Assembly (NCBI RefSeq): GCF_000389965.1 | Contig: NC_021191.1 | Location: 2,295,501-2,359,500, forward strand | Reading direction: 5' to 3' | Length of the DNA stretch: 64,000 bases | DNA from: Actinoplanes sp. N902-109 | Lineage (GTDB): Bacteria; Actinomycetota; Actinomycetes; Mycobacteriales; Micromonosporaceae | Part shown: positions 15,094 to 25,683 of the stretch, piece after piece | How positions within the stretch are numbered: the stretch's first letter is position 1 | How the letters are laid out: the number at the start of each line of letters is the position of its first letter | Translations under genes and position numbers: made by a program | The notes under the pieces: model-generated | Databases searched by the model: none | Seen by the model: the letters and a program-made list of their open reading frames with translations, nothing else | Told to the model about the DNA's origin: nothing

Positions 15094-16608
15094 ATGACGA
15101 GCAGCATCGAGGCCACCTCGAGCGCCAACAAGGTCACCGTCGACGACCTCGGCTCGGAGGAAGCTTTCCTCGCAGCCATCGACGAGACCATCAAGTACTT
15201 CAACGACGGCGACATTGTCGAAGGCACCGTCGTCAAGGTCGATCGGGACGAGGTCCTGCTCGACATCGGCTACAAAACCGAGGGCGTCATCCCCTCGCGT
15301 GAGTTGTCGATCAAGCATGACGTGGACCCCGCGGAAGTGGTGTCGGTCGGTGACCACATCGAAGCCCTCGTCCTCACCAAGGAGGACAAGGAAGGCCGCC
15401 TGATCCTCTCGAAGAAGCGCGCGCAGTACGAGCGGGCGTGGGGCACCATCGAGAAGATCAAGGAGGACGACGGCGTCGTTCGTGGCTCCGTCATCGAGGT
15501 CGTCAAGGGCGGCCTCATCCTCGACATCGGCCTGCGCGGCTTCCTGCCCGCCTCCCTGGTCGAGATGCGCCGGGTGCGCGACCTGCAGCCGTATGTGGGC
15601 CGCGAGCTCGAGGCCAAGATCATCGAGCTGGACAAGAACCGCAACAACGTGGTCCTGTCCCGCCGCGCCTGGCTGGAGCAGACCCAGTCCGAGGTCCGCA
15701 CCGAGTTCCTCAACAAGCTGCAGAAGGGCCAGGTCCGCAAGGGCGTCGTGTCCTCCATCGTCAACTTCGGTGCCTTCGTGGACCTGGGTGGCGTGGACGG
15801 CCTGGTGCACGTCTCCGAGCTCTCCTGGAAGCACATCGACCACCCGTCCGAGGTGGTTGAGGTCGGCCAGGAGGTCGAGGTCGAGGTGCTCGACGTCGAC
15901 CTGGACCGCGAGCGCGTCTCGCTGTCGCTGAAGGCGACCCAGGAAGACCCGTGGCGTCAGTTCGCCCGCACCCACGCGATCAACCAGATCGTGCCGGGCA
16001 AGGTCACCAAGCTGGTTCCGTTCGGTGCGTTCGTCCGCGTGGACGACGGCATCGAGGGCCTGGTGCACATCTCCGAGCTGGCCGAGCGGCACGTCGAGCT
16101 GCCCGAGCAGGTCGTCCAGGTGGGTTCGGACGTCCTGGTCAAGGTCATCGACATCGACCTCGAGCGGCGCCGCATCTCGCTGTCGCTCAAGCAGGCCAAC
16201 GAGGGCTTCGTCGAGGGCGAGGAGCACTTCGACCCGACCCTCTACGGCATGGCTGCCACGTACGACAACGAGGGCAACTACATCTACCCGGAGGGCTTCG
16301 ACCCGGAGACGGGCGAGTGGCTCGAGGGCTTCGAGAAGCAGCGCGAGGCCTGGGAGAAGCAGTACGCCGAGGCCCGCGAGCGTTGGGAGGCCCACACCAA
16401 GCAGGTGCAGGCATCCCGCGACGCCGACGCCGAAGCCGCGCTCAACCCGGCTCCGGCCGGCGGCGTGACCACCTCGTCGTCCTCCTCCACCACCTCCTCC
16501 ACGAGCTCGTCCGCCCCGGCGCGCTCGGCCGAGGAGCCGGCCGGCACCCTGGCCACCGACGAAGCCCTCGCCGCTCTGCGCGAGAAGCTCGCCGGCGGCA
16601 AGAGCTGA
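15094..16608 (+). CDS. rpsA: 30S ribosomal protein S1
   Basis: A 504-residue, four-S1-domain protein as in other actinobacteria (the E. coli protein has six). Domains fall at about residues 35-105, 120-190, 205-275 and 290-362, each with the VxGxVxxxxxxGxFVxLxxxxGLVHxSE pattern; examples are GVIPSRELS, GFLPASLVE, GLVHVSELSWKH and GLVHISELAERH. The last 140 residues are charged, then Ser/Thr/Ala-rich and probably disordered. It binds mRNA on the 30S subunit and promotes initiation on structured leaders. ATG at 15094 matches the family N-terminus (MTSSIEATSS). Actinobacterial S1 is also discussed as a trans-translation and pyrazinoic-acid-related factor. A terminator hairpin is at 16661-16692. 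Confidence 0.97.
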   Translation: MTSSIEATSSANKVTVDDLGSEEAFLAAIDETIKYFNDGDIVEGTVVKVDRDEVLLDIGYKTEGVIPSRELSIKHDVDPAEVVSVGDHIEALVLTKEDKEGRLILSKKRAQYERAWGTIEKIKEDDGVVRGSVIEVVKGGLILDIGLRGFLPASLVEMRRVRDLQPYVGRELEAKIIELDKNRNNVVLSRRAWLEQTQSEVRTEFLNKLQKGQVRKGVVSSIVNFGAFVDLGGVDGLVHVSELSWKHIDHPSEVVEVGQEVEVEVLDVDLDRERVSLSLKATQEDPWRQFARTHAINQIVPGKVTKLVPFGAFVRVDDGIEGLVHISELAERHVELPEQVVQVGSDVLVKVIDIDLERRRISLSLKQANEGFVEGEEHFDPTLYGMAATYDNEGNYIYPEGFDPETGEWLEGFEKQREAWEKQYAEARERWEAHTKQVQASRDADAEAALNPAPAGGVTTSSSSSTTSSTSSSAPARSAEEPAGTLATDEALAALREKLAGGKS

Positions 16609-17109
16609 CCACACCCTGACCACCGGCCCTCCAGCCGGTGAGCAGACCCAGCACCACCGCAACGCCCCGTCCCCCTCCAGGGACGGGGCGTTGCCCGTTC
16701 CGCAGACCTCGCGCTGCTCGCGCGGGCGCGCAGTCCTGGGACCTCGCGTCCTTCCCGCCTGCCATCGAATACGGCCCGCTCGTCCGACACAGCCCCGACC
16801 CTCGTCACCGGCGTTTCCCCGGCCCGTGTCACCGGCGTTAGCCCGGCCCGTGTCACGGACGTCTGCCTAGTCTGTGTCACCGGCCTTCGCCTGGTCTTAT
16901 CGCCGGCGTGAGCCGAGCGCTTGTCCGTGGCATGTTGCTGGGCCGCGCCGTTGGCATCCGCTGGGGCACCTGCGTCATCGGCGTGCGCTGGGCTGCTGCG
17001 TCGTTGGCGTGCGCTGGCGGCGGCATCGTTGGCGTGCGCCATACACACACGTCGTCGCGCGGGTCCGGCCCCTGTCGTCGGCGCGCGCCCGGGGCGGAAT
17101 ACTGGGCGC
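16609..17109. other. 500-bp interval rpsA-coaE: terminator plus decayed repeats
   Basis: After two hairpins the interval holds degenerate copies of a GTGTCACCGGCGTT-type unit (about 16800-16900) and three copies of GCGTCRTYGGCGTGCGC (16972-17040). No protein-like frame is seen; open frames through it are only upstream extensions of coaE. A promoter for coaE is not obvious. Confidence 0.6.
16661..16692 (+). terminator. rpsA terminator hairpin
   Basis: AACGCCCCGTCC (16661-16672) and GGACGGGGCGTT (16681-16692) form a perfect 12-bp stem with an 8-nt loop, 53 bp after the rpsA stop. A smaller stem CACCGGC/GCCGGTG lies just before it (16621-16640). Confidence 0.8.
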
Positions 17110-18210
17110 GTGCTGATGGTGGGCTTGACGGGTGGGATCGGGGCCGGCAAGAGCGCCGTGTCCGCGCGGCTGCGGGAACTAGGCGCCGTGATCATCGACT
17201 CCGACGTGCTGGCGCGCGAGGTCGTCGCCGCCGGCACCGAAGGGCTGGCCGCGGTCGTCGACGCCTTCGGGGCCGAGGTCGTGGGCGCCGACGGGGAGCT
17301 CGACCGGCCCGCGCTCGGCGCGAAAGTCTTCGGGGACGAGGCAGCGCGCCGCCGGCTCGAGCAGATCATCCACCCCCGGGTACGAACCAGGTCCGCCGAG
17401 CTGACCGCCGCTGCCGCCCCCGACGCGATCGTGGTCAACGACGTACCGCTGCTGGTGGAAGTCGGCCTGGCCCAGACATTTCACCTGGTCGTGGTGGTCG
17501 AGGCCGATGCGGCCACCCGGATCGCCAGGCTGGTGCGCACCCGGGGGATGGCCGAGGAGCAGGCCACCGCCCGGATTGCCGCGCAGGCCAGCGACGAGGT
17601 CCGCCGGTCCGCCGCCGACGTGCTGCTCGACAACACCGGCTCGCTCGACGAGCTGCTGGCGAAGGTGGACGAGCTGTGGCGGGCGCGGCTCCGACCGTAC
17701 GAGAGCAATCTGCGGAACCACCGCATTGCCGCAGCTGACGAGGGTCTTGTCGAGTCCCAGGCGGAATGGCCGGCGCAGGCTGCCCGGCTCGCCGCCCGGA
17801 TCCGGCATGCGCTGCGGCCGGTGCTCGGCCGGGACGTACCCGTCGCGCACATCGGCCCCACCGCGGTGCCGGAGTTGCCCGCGCGCGACGAGATCGAGCT
17901 CATGCTGCCGGTCGCGTCGCCGGCGGAAGCCGACAAGGTCAACGACGCGCTCGCGGCGGCCGGTCTGCCGCCCCGACCCGGTGCCGTGCGGGCGTATGGT
18001 TCCGCTGATCCCGGCCGTCCCGCCGGCCTTCAGGTACGGGTGGAGGGGTCGGCCGAGTGGCGTTCCGCCCTGCTCATGCGCGACTTCCTGCGCACCGTTG
18101 CCCCCGCACGGGCAAGACACGCGACGGCCGTCGTGCGGGAACCGTGGTCTGACGCGGACGTCGCAGCTGCCGAGCAATGGGCCGCGGCGACCGGGTGGAC
18201 TCCCGCCTGA
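17110..18210 (+). CDS. coaE: Dephospho-CoA kinase with C-terminal GrpB-like domain
   Basis: A 366-residue two-domain protein. Residues 1-200 are dephospho-CoA kinase, catalysing the last step of CoA synthesis: P-loop GLTGGIGAGKSAV, IIDSDVLAREV, the lid region HPRVR and VVNDVPLLVEVGL. Residues 215-365 resemble the GrpB/UPF0157 nucleotidyltransferase-like domain (HIGPTAVPELPARDEIELML), a fusion known from mycobacterial CoaE where it aids folding. The GrpB strand keeps the acidic DEIELML motif. GTG at 17110 or ATG at 17116 both fit; the open frame upstream runs through repeats and is not family-like. It stands alone between rpsA and uvrB, an order common in actinobacteria. Confidence 0.94.
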   Translation: MLMVGLTGGIGAGKSAVSARLRELGAVIIDSDVLAREVVAAGTEGLAAVVDAFGAEVVGADGELDRPALGAKVFGDEAARRRLEQIIHPRVRTRSAELTAAAAPDAIVVNDVPLLVEVGLAQTFHLVVVVEADAATRIARLVRTRGMAEEQATARIAAQASDEVRRSAADVLLDNTGSLDELLAKVDELWRARLRPYESNLRNHRIAAADEGLVESQAEWPAQAARLAARIRHALRPVLGRDVPVAHIGPTAVPELPARDEIELMLPVASPAEADKVNDALAAAGLPPRPGAVRAYGSADPGRPAGLQVRVEGSAEWRSALLMRDFLRTVAPARARHATAVVREPWSDADVAAAEQWAAATGWTPA

Positions 18211-18584
18211 GGCCTTCTGCCCTGGGCGTTCGCCTCCCCATCGTGCTCGCGCCTCCCAGCGTGCTCGCGCCTTCACAGGGTCCTCGCGCCTTCGCAGGTG
18301 CTCGCCTCGGCAGGGTGCTCGCAGCGGCCGGTCGACGCTTGACGCGCGACCTCGCGGAACGCGCTCACCGACCGTGTGCCGGGGCAGCAGTTCCGGTCTC
18401 ACCCGTGGCACCGCGTGGTGGCACCGGACCGGGCGTGAGGCCGCCGCGAGCGACCTACCGATCCAGGCTAGGACCCCCGGCCAACCCGGACAACGCCCGC
18501 GCCCCGAGGCTAATTCGCACCCTCCGCACACGCCGCTCACCGGCTCGGCAAAACTTGTCGTACCCCCGACGTACGGTTGATCCC
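18211..18584. other. 370-bp interval coaE-uvrB with decayed repeats and the uvrB promoter
   Basis: The first 110 bp carry several near-copies of GTGCTCGCGCCTYCC (e.g. about 18242, 18258, 18297). The rest has no recognised element until the uvrB promoter at 18555-18577. No protein-like frame. Confidence 0.55.
18555..18577 (+). promoter_or_regulatory. Damage-type (RecA-NDp/PafBC-like) promoter of uvrB
   Basis: TTGTCGTAC (18555-18563), 8 bp, TACGGT (18572-18577). The first box is identical to those before polA and uvrA. The ATG of uvrB begins 8 nt after the -10 box with no Shine-Dalgarno, so the mRNA should be leaderless. DNA-damage control is inferred from the match to the mycobacterial motif. 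Confidence 0.75.
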
Positions 18585-20705
<2,121 letters not shown>

Positions 20706-21162
20706 TCGGCCGCACCTTGACCTGACACCGGGCCGGGCCGCGGTGGACGGGGCCGGGAGCGGTCTCGCTCCCGGTTGGCCCGGTCCGCTCGGTTGTCGTT
20801 GTCTGCGGCGCTTGACGTGGCACTCGCGGGCGTCGCTTGCGGCGTCACCCGTCGCCATGCCGCTGGCGCCCGCGATCATCAGGGCAATCGCCACCCGGAA
20901 CCGCCACACCCGCTGAATGATCGGGGCTACAACCGCTACGGAGGCGTCGGCGCTGGCGGTCGATGCCTGGCACCTTGTTGTCCGTGTCATCGCTCCTCCT
21001 TCGGCGGTTCTGGATGTTGCGCCCGTCCAGCACACCTCGCCGGGACGTCGGCCTGCTAGCGACCAAAGTCGGTTCCGCAGGAACTTTGGTATGGGTATGG
21101 CGCTGGCTTTCTCAGCCGTAAGTCGCTGGGCGGCCGAAGGTTGGCTCCATACGCTTTTCCGC
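20706..21162. other. 457-bp interval after uvrB
   Basis: Holds the uvrB terminator hairpin (20753-20774). Beyond it I see no convincing gene. A minus-strand frame around 20850-21000 encodes one hydrophobic stretch (VVAPIIQRVWRFRVAIALMIAGA) but has no ribosome-binding site or homology I recognise. Confidence 0.5.
20753..20774 (+). terminator. uvrB terminator hairpin
   Basis: CCGGGAGC (20753-20760) and GCTCCCGG (20767-20774) make a perfect 8-bp stem with a 6-nt loop, extendable by GGGC/GCCC flanks with a small bulge. It is about 50 bp past the uvrB stop. Confidence 0.65.
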
Positions 21163-22038
21163 ATGACGACGCTGACAGATGTCTCATGGACGGAAGCACC
21201 ATTGACTCGATGGGACGAGGTATGTGAGCTGGTTGACCGTTGTCTCGAAACGGATGGTGGCCTTCCCCTCGCGGCCGATCTCGAATTCATGTATTCGCGC
21301 TGGGGCAGCCCCGCGCTGGTCACCAGGCAAGCGCGCACTGCTGAGGGCGAGCTCGTTGCTGCGGGTTTGCTGCGGCCTGGTGACTCCGGGCCGACCTACG
21401 CCGGCATGGTGGATCCCGGCGTACGGGGACGAGGGTTGGGCAGCCAGTTGCTCGATTGGGGGCTCATATCGGGTGCCCGGGTGGTGGAGAGCGAGTTGCT
21501 GACGGCTGAGGCGACAGCTCTCTTCACCTCTCGAGGACTGCAACGGACATTTGCCGAGGACGTCATGTGCATCGATTTTCGTGTGCAGGTGCCCCAGTGT
21601 CGTGTTGCGCCGCCGTTCCAGCTGTGGGAATGGACGCCGGGGCTGGCTTCGCGCTTCTTCGAAATGTATGAGATTGCGTTTCGGGATCGGCCGGACTTTC
21701 CGGAGCTGTCGCCATTGGATTGGATCGAGGATGTGGCGCACGACGCTGATTTCCGGCCCACCTGGTCTTTGCTCGCCTTCCATCCGGATCTCGGCGACGT
21801 GGGGTTCCTGACGGCGAAGGAGGGCTGGATCGACCAGGTGGGGGTGATGCCGGCGTTTCGACGCCTCGGGCTTGGTGAAGTGTTGCTGAGCGAGTCGTTG
21901 CGGCGAATGGCAGACGACAACAGGAGGGAGGCGTGGCTGAACGTCAACGTGAACAACCCGGGGGCTGCGATGTTGTACCGCAGGCTCGGGTTTGACGTTC
22001 GGGGACAACGAGGAAGGTTCACGCCAATGGGAGGCTAG
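21163..22038 (+). CDS. GNAT-family N-acetyltransferase, tandem domains
   Basis: A 291-residue protein with two GNAT-like halves. The N-terminal half contains GMVDPGVRGRGLGSQLLDWGL, an acetyl-CoA-binding motif A (V-x-P-x3-G-x-G-x-G). The C-terminal half has QVGVMPAFRRLGLGEVLLSESLRRM, a second good motif A, followed by WLNVNVNNPGAAMLYRRLGF, the usual motif B. Both acetyl-CoA sites look usable; in many tandem GNATs, including mycothiol synthase MshD, only the C-terminal one is active. The ATG at 21163 is supported by the start of domain-like sequence and by low-quality translation upstream. The acceptor substrate is unknown. Base composition is slightly lower in GC than its neighbours, possibly indicating transfer. 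Confidence 0.85.
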   Translation: MTTLTDVSWTEAPLTRWDEVCELVDRCLETDGGLPLAADLEFMYSRWGSPALVTRQARTAEGELVAAGLLRPGDSGPTYAGMVDPGVRGRGLGSQLLDWGLISGARVVESELLTAEATALFTSRGLQRTFAEDVMCIDFRVQVPQCRVAPPFQLWEWTPGLASRFFEMYEIAFRDRPDFPELSPLDWIEDVAHDADFRPTWSLLAFHPDLGDVGFLTAKEGWIDQVGVMPAFRRLGLGEVLLSESLRRMADDNRREAWLNVNVNNPGAAMLYRRLGFDVRGQRGRFTPMGG

Positions 22039-22230
22039 CCTCCTAGGATGGCTACGCACTGTGCCGGACAGCGCGGGACAACGTTGGGCTGATGCCAGGT
22101 CGCTTTCTGCTAGATAGCCAGGTGAAAGCCCGCAAGTCCGATTTGGGAACGAGTGGCGAAGTTAGGCTGGACACGGTTGGCTGGGGTCATGTGTCACTTC
22201 GAGCTGCGATGGGACACAATGGCAACCGTA

Positions 22231-22418
22231 GGAGGGGAGTATTCCCTCGCATCGGTCTCGTCAGCACGGTCTGCATCCACCCGGATGCGCCCGGGGCCGG
22301 TGGTTCGCGGTTCGGCATCAGCCGGGGTGCGGGCGGAAGAGACCTCCGACAGTCGCACATCGCCATGCAGGGCGTCACGTCCCGCGTGGCGATGCCACGT
22401 GTCTGCCGGAGGTCCTCG
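22231..22418 (+). ncRNA. yybP-ykoY (Mn2+) riboswitch in the terC leader
   Basis: The aptamer spans 22231-22347. P1 is GGAGG (22231-22235) with CCTCC (22343-22347). The conserved loop GGAGTA follows at 22236-22241, then CTCGTCAGCAC (22258-22268), a CCCGGGGCCGG element (22290-22300) and GAAGAGA just before P1 closes, the order seen in known Mn2+ sensors. The expression platform is readable: GACCTCCGACAG (22341-22352) can pair 11 of 12 with CTGCCGGAGGTC (22403-22414), which contains the terC ribosome-binding site GGAGG (22408-22412). A stem CATCGCCA/TGGCGATG (22358-22394) sits between. Mn2+ stabilising P1 would free the ribosome-binding site, giving a translational ON switch. TerC-family exporters are classic targets of this class. 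Confidence 0.8.
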
Positions 22419-23414
22419 TTGAACGTCCATGCCTGGGTTTGGTTTGCCACCCTCGGTGCCCTCGCCGTCATGCTGCTCGTCGATCTGTTGATCGTGGGGC
22501 GACGCCCGCATGAGCCCTCGATGCGCGAGGCAGGTGCCTGGGTCACGTTCTACGTGGTGCTGGCGCTGATCTTCGGATTGGGGATCGGGCTGATCGCGGG
22601 GTGGTCGCCTGCTGGTGAGTTCTACACCGGGTGGCTTACCGAGTATTCGCTGAGCGTCGACAACCTGTTCGTCTTCATGATCATCATGGCTCGGTTCAGC
22701 GTGCCGCGGCAGTTCCAACAGAAGGTGCTGCTGATCGGCATCGTGCTCGCGCTGGTGATGCGGGGTGCGTTCATTGCCGCCGGGGCCGCGCTGATCGAGC
22801 AGTTCTCGTGGGTCTTCTACATCTTCGGGGCGTTCCTGATCTACACGGCGGCCACGTTGCTGCGTAACGACGAGGAAGAGGAGTTCAAGGAGAACATCCT
22901 CATCCGCTGGGCCAAGCGGGTCTTCCCGGTGTCCAGCTCGTTCGACAGCGGGCGGATGACGCTGGTGACGGAGACCGGACGGCGGTTGTTCACGCCGATG
23001 CTGATCGTGATGATTGCGATCGGCACCACTGACCTCATCTTCGCGCTCGACTCGATCCCGGCGATCTTCGGCATCACCAAGGAGCCCTACCTGGTCTTCA
23101 CCGCGAACGTGTTCGCGCTGATGGGCCTGCGCCAGCTGTACTTCCTGCTCGGGGGGCTGCTGGAGCGCTTGGTCTACCTCAACATCGGGTTGTCGGTGGT
23201 GCTGGCGTTCATCGGGGTCAAGCTGTTCCTCGAGGCGCTGCACACCAACTCGCTGCCGTTCATCAACGGGGGGCATGGGTTGCACTGGGCGCCGGAGATC
23301 CCGATCTGGCTGTCGCTGCTGGTCATCATCGGCACCCTGGGCGTCGCGACCGTCGCCAGCCTGGCGAAGACGTCCCGCGACCGCAAAAGAGAGCTGATCG
23401 ACACCGCAGCCTGA
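22419..23414 (+). CDS. TerC-family membrane protein (Mn2+ exporter, Alx-like)
   Basis: A 331-residue integral membrane protein with about nine hydrophobic helices, matching the TerC/Alx group: LSVDNLFVFMIIMARF with the conserved acidic Asp-Asn pair in a helix, LVMRGAFIAAGAALIEQF, and TTDLIFALDSIPAIFGITKEPYLVFTANVFALMGLRQLYF, where the second conserved Asp lies in FALDS. Members near yybP-ykoY riboswitches export excess manganese, and some load metal onto secreted proteins. The TTG start at 22419 is chosen because GGAGG is 6 nt upstream and the family begins here; the open frame upstream reads through the riboswitch. Expression is probably switched on by Mn2+ via the 22231-22418 element. Confidence 0.9.
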   Translation: MNVHAWVWFATLGALAVMLLVDLLIVGRRPHEPSMREAGAWVTFYVVLALIFGLGIGLIAGWSPAGEFYTGWLTEYSLSVDNLFVFMIIMARFSVPRQFQQKVLLIGIVLALVMRGAFIAAGAALIEQFSWVFYIFGAFLIYTAATLLRNDEEEEFKENILIRWAKRVFPVSSSFDSGRMTLVTETGRRLFTPMLIVMIAIGTTDLIFALDSIPAIFGITKEPYLVFTANVFALMGLRQLYFLLGGLLERLVYLNIGLSVVLAFIGVKLFLEALHTNSLPFINGGHGLHWAPEIPIWLSLLVIIGTLGVATVASLAKTSRDRKRELIDTAA

Positions 23415-23439
23415 GACCGCCCGCGAGGCAGGCCGCCAC

Positions 23440-23600
23440 GATCCGAGGGGCACGCGATCTGAGAGCACGCGGCTCAGGAGCACGCGCCTCGAGGACATGC
23501 GGCTGAGGGCACGCGCTTCGAGGGCACGCGGCTGAGGGCACGCGCTTCGAGGGCACGCGGTCCGAGGGGTACGCGGCTGAGGGCCCGCGGTCCGAGGGCA
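23440..23600. repeat. 29-bp tandem repeat between terC and typA
   Basis: Units of GAGGGCACGCGGCTGAGGGC-type sequence with a 29-bp period: clear copies start at 23491 and 23520, with diverged copies on both sides. The inner half-unit GAGGGCACGCG recurs about every 14-15 bp. No coding potential. Confidence 0.75.
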
Positions 23601-23604
23601 TAAA

Positions 23605-23646
23605 AAAGCTTCCCGGGTACGCCATGCGACGTACCCGGGAAGCTTT
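23605..23646 (-). terminator. typA intrinsic terminator (also end of terC)
   Basis: A 17-bp perfect stem (arms 23605-23621 and 23630-23646; core AAGCTTCCCGGGTAC) with an 8-nt loop. Read on the minus strand the stem is followed by a run of T (the plus strand has AAAAAA at 23602-23607), a textbook Rho-independent terminator for typA, whose stop is 9 bp upstream. It can also stop terC transcripts from the other side. Confidence 0.9.
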
Positions 23647-23654
23647 GTGGTTGG

Positions 23655-25520
23655 TCAGCCCTGGTGCTTGCGGCGGGCCGCCTGGCGGCCGCGGGTCTGC
23701 TGGTCGAGGACGACCTTGCGGATGCGGACGGCGGCGGGGGTGACCTCGACGCATTCGTCCTCGCGGCAGAACTCGAGGGCCTGCTCGAGGGAGAGCTTGC
23801 GCGGCGGGATCAGCTTCTCGGTCTCGTCGGCGGTGGACGAGCGCATGTTGGTGAGCTTCTTTTCCTTGGTGATGTTGACGTCCATGTCGTCGGCGCGGCT
23901 GTTCTCGCCGACGATCATGCCTTCGTACACCTCGGTGGTGGGCTCGACGAAGAGCTGGCCGCGCTCCTGGAGGTTGGTCATGGCGAAGGCGGTGACCACG
24001 CCGGCGCGGTCGGCGACCAGGGAGCCGTTCTGGCGGGTCCGCAGCTCGCCGAACCAGGGCTCGTAGCGCTCGAACAGGTGGTGCATGATGCCGGTGCCGC
24101 GGGTCTCGGTGAGGAACTCGGTGCGGAAGCCGATCAGGCCGCGCGCCGGGACCAGCCACTCCATGCGGAGCCAGCCGGTGCCGTGATTGATCAGCTCCTC
24201 CATGCGGCCCTTGCGGGTGGACAGCAGGGTGGTGATGGCGCCCATGTACTCGTCGGGGGCGTCGATGGTGAGCCGCTCGACCGGCTCGTGCACCTTGCCG
24301 TCGATGGTCTTGGTGACGACCTGGGGCTTGCCGACGGTCAGCTCGTAGCTCTCGCGGCGCATCTGCTCGACCAGGATGGCCAGCGCCAGCTCACCACGGC
24401 CCTGCACCTCCCAGGCGTCCGGGCGGTCGGTCGGCAGTACGCGCAGCGACACGTTGCCGACGAGCTCCTTGTCGAGCCGGTCCTTGACCATGCGGGCGGT
24501 CACCTTGCCGCCCTTGACCTTGCCCACCATGGGCGAGGTGTTGGTGCCGAGCACCATCGAGATGGCCGGCTCGTCGACGCTGATCAGCGGCAGCGGCACC
24601 GGGTTCTCGGCATCGGCCAGGGTCTCGCCGATCATGATGTCCGGGATGCCGGCGACGGCCATGATGTCGCCCGGGCCGGCGCTCTCGGCGGGCTTGCGGT
24701 CGAGGCCCTCGGTGATCAGCAGCTCGGAGATGCGCACGCTGCTGATCGTGCCGTCGGTCTTGCACCAGGCCACGGTCTGGCCCTTGCGGATGGTGCCCTC
24801 GTGCACCCGGCACAGCGCGAGCCGGCCGAGGAACGGCGAGGCGTCGAGGTTGACCACGTGGGCCTGCAGCGGGGCGCCCTCGGTGTAGGTCGGGGCGGGG
24901 ATGGTCTCCAGGATCGTGGTGAACAGCGGCTCGAGGTTGGCGCTGTCCTCGGGGACGGTGCCGTCCTTGGGCTGGTTCAACGAGGCGATGCCGTCGCGCG
25001 CGCAGGCGTAGACGATCGGGAACTCGATCTGCGACTCGTCGGCGTCCAGGTCGAAGAAGAGCGCGTAGGTGTCGTCGACGACCTCCTTGATCCGCGCGTC
25101 GGGCCGGTCGACCTTGTTGATCACCAGGATGATCGGCAGCTTCGCGGCCAGCGCCTTGCGCAGCACGAAGCGGGTCTGCGGCAGCGGACCCTCGGAGGCG
25201 TCGACGAGCAGCACCACGCCGTCGACCATGGTGAGGCCGCGCTCGACCTCACCGCCGAAGTCGGCGTGGCCGGGGGTGTCGATGATGTTGATGGTGACGG
25301 GCTCGCCGTCGGCCGGCTGGTAGCTGATCGCCGTGTTCTTGGCGAGAATGGTGATGCCCTTTTCCCGCTCCAGGTCCATGGAGTCCATGACGCGGTCGGC
25401 CATCTCGCCCCGCGCGTGGGACTGACTCCCCTGGCGCAGCATGGCGTCGACCAGGGTGGTTTTGCCATGGTCGACGTGGGCGATGATGGCGACGTTGCGT
25501 AGGTCGGTGCGGGTCTGCAT
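23655..25520 (-). CDS. typA: Translational GTPase TypA/BipA
   Basis: A 621-residue EF-G-like GTPase that binds the ribosome and helps late 50S assembly and stress adaptation. G1 is AHVDHGKTTL (residues 14-23), switch II DTPGHADFGGEVERGL, G4 NKVDRPDA. Domain II, III and V motifs such as QGRGELALAILVEQMRRE and the TypA C-terminal DMDVNITKEKKLTNMRSS are present. ATG at 25518-25520. The C-terminus ends in a basic tail. It is monocistronic with a strong terminator. The actinobacterial length is normal. Confidence 0.96.
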   Translation of the reverse strand: MQTRTDLRNVAIIAHVDHGKTTLVDAMLRQGSQSHARGEMADRVMDSMDLEREKGITILAKNTAISYQPADGEPVTINIIDTPGHADFGGEVERGLTMVDGVVLLVDASEGPLPQTRFVLRKALAAKLPIILVINKVDRPDARIKEVVDDTYALFFDLDADESQIEFPIVYACARDGIASLNQPKDGTVPEDSANLEPLFTTILETIPAPTYTEGAPLQAHVVNLDASPFLGRLALCRVHEGTIRKGQTVAWCKTDGTISSVRISELLITEGLDRKPAESAGPGDIMAVAGIPDIMIGETLADAENPVPLPLISVDEPAISMVLGTNTSPMVGKVKGGKVTARMVKDRLDKELVGNVSLRVLPTDRPDAWEVQGRGELALAILVEQMRRESYELTVGKPQVVTKTIDGKVHEPVERLTIDAPDEYMGAITTLLSTRKGRMEELINHGTGWLRMEWLVPARGLIGFRTEFLTETRGTGIMHHLFERYEPWFGELRTRQNGSLVADRAGVVTAFAMTNLQERGQLFVEPTTEVYEGMIVGENSRADDMDVNITKEKKLTNMRSSTADETEKLIPPRKLSLEQALEFCREDECVEVTPAAVRIRKVVLDQQTRGRQAARRKHQG

Positions 25521-25683
25521 GCTCCCATTGTCCCCGGTCTTGGTTGCCGTTGCCGCCCCGGGGTCGATCGCCGGAACCGGTTGCGGTACCTGTCTTCTTC
25601 GTCCGTTTTGCCGGGCGGTATGCCGGCGTTGCTGGTGTTACCGTGCGGTCCCGCAGATGCGGGTCCGGGGGGAGGACTGGTCG

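Noticed and set aside
20791..20815. TTGTCGTTG upstream of the tandem GNAT gene
   Set aside because: No TANNNT at the required 8-bp spacing and it lies over 350 bp from the start codon.
20845..21066. Possible small membrane protein on the minus strand after uvrB
   Set aside because: A single hydrophobic stretch in an otherwise Arg/Ser-rich frame; no ribosome-binding site and no family recognised.
22092..22418. Longer N-terminus for the TerC protein
   Set aside because: The upstream frame reads through the riboswitch aptamer, while TTG 22419 has a GGAGG at ideal spacing.
23440..23600. CRISPR-like or IS-end repeat
   Set aside because: Units are back-to-back with a 29-bp period and no spacer; no transposase gene.
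25521..25683. Possible c-di-AMP (ydaO-type) riboswitch upstream of the lytic transglycosylase gene
   Set aside because: Such elements occur before actinobacterial wall hydrolases, but the gap is short and the conserved ydaO sequence blocks are not present.
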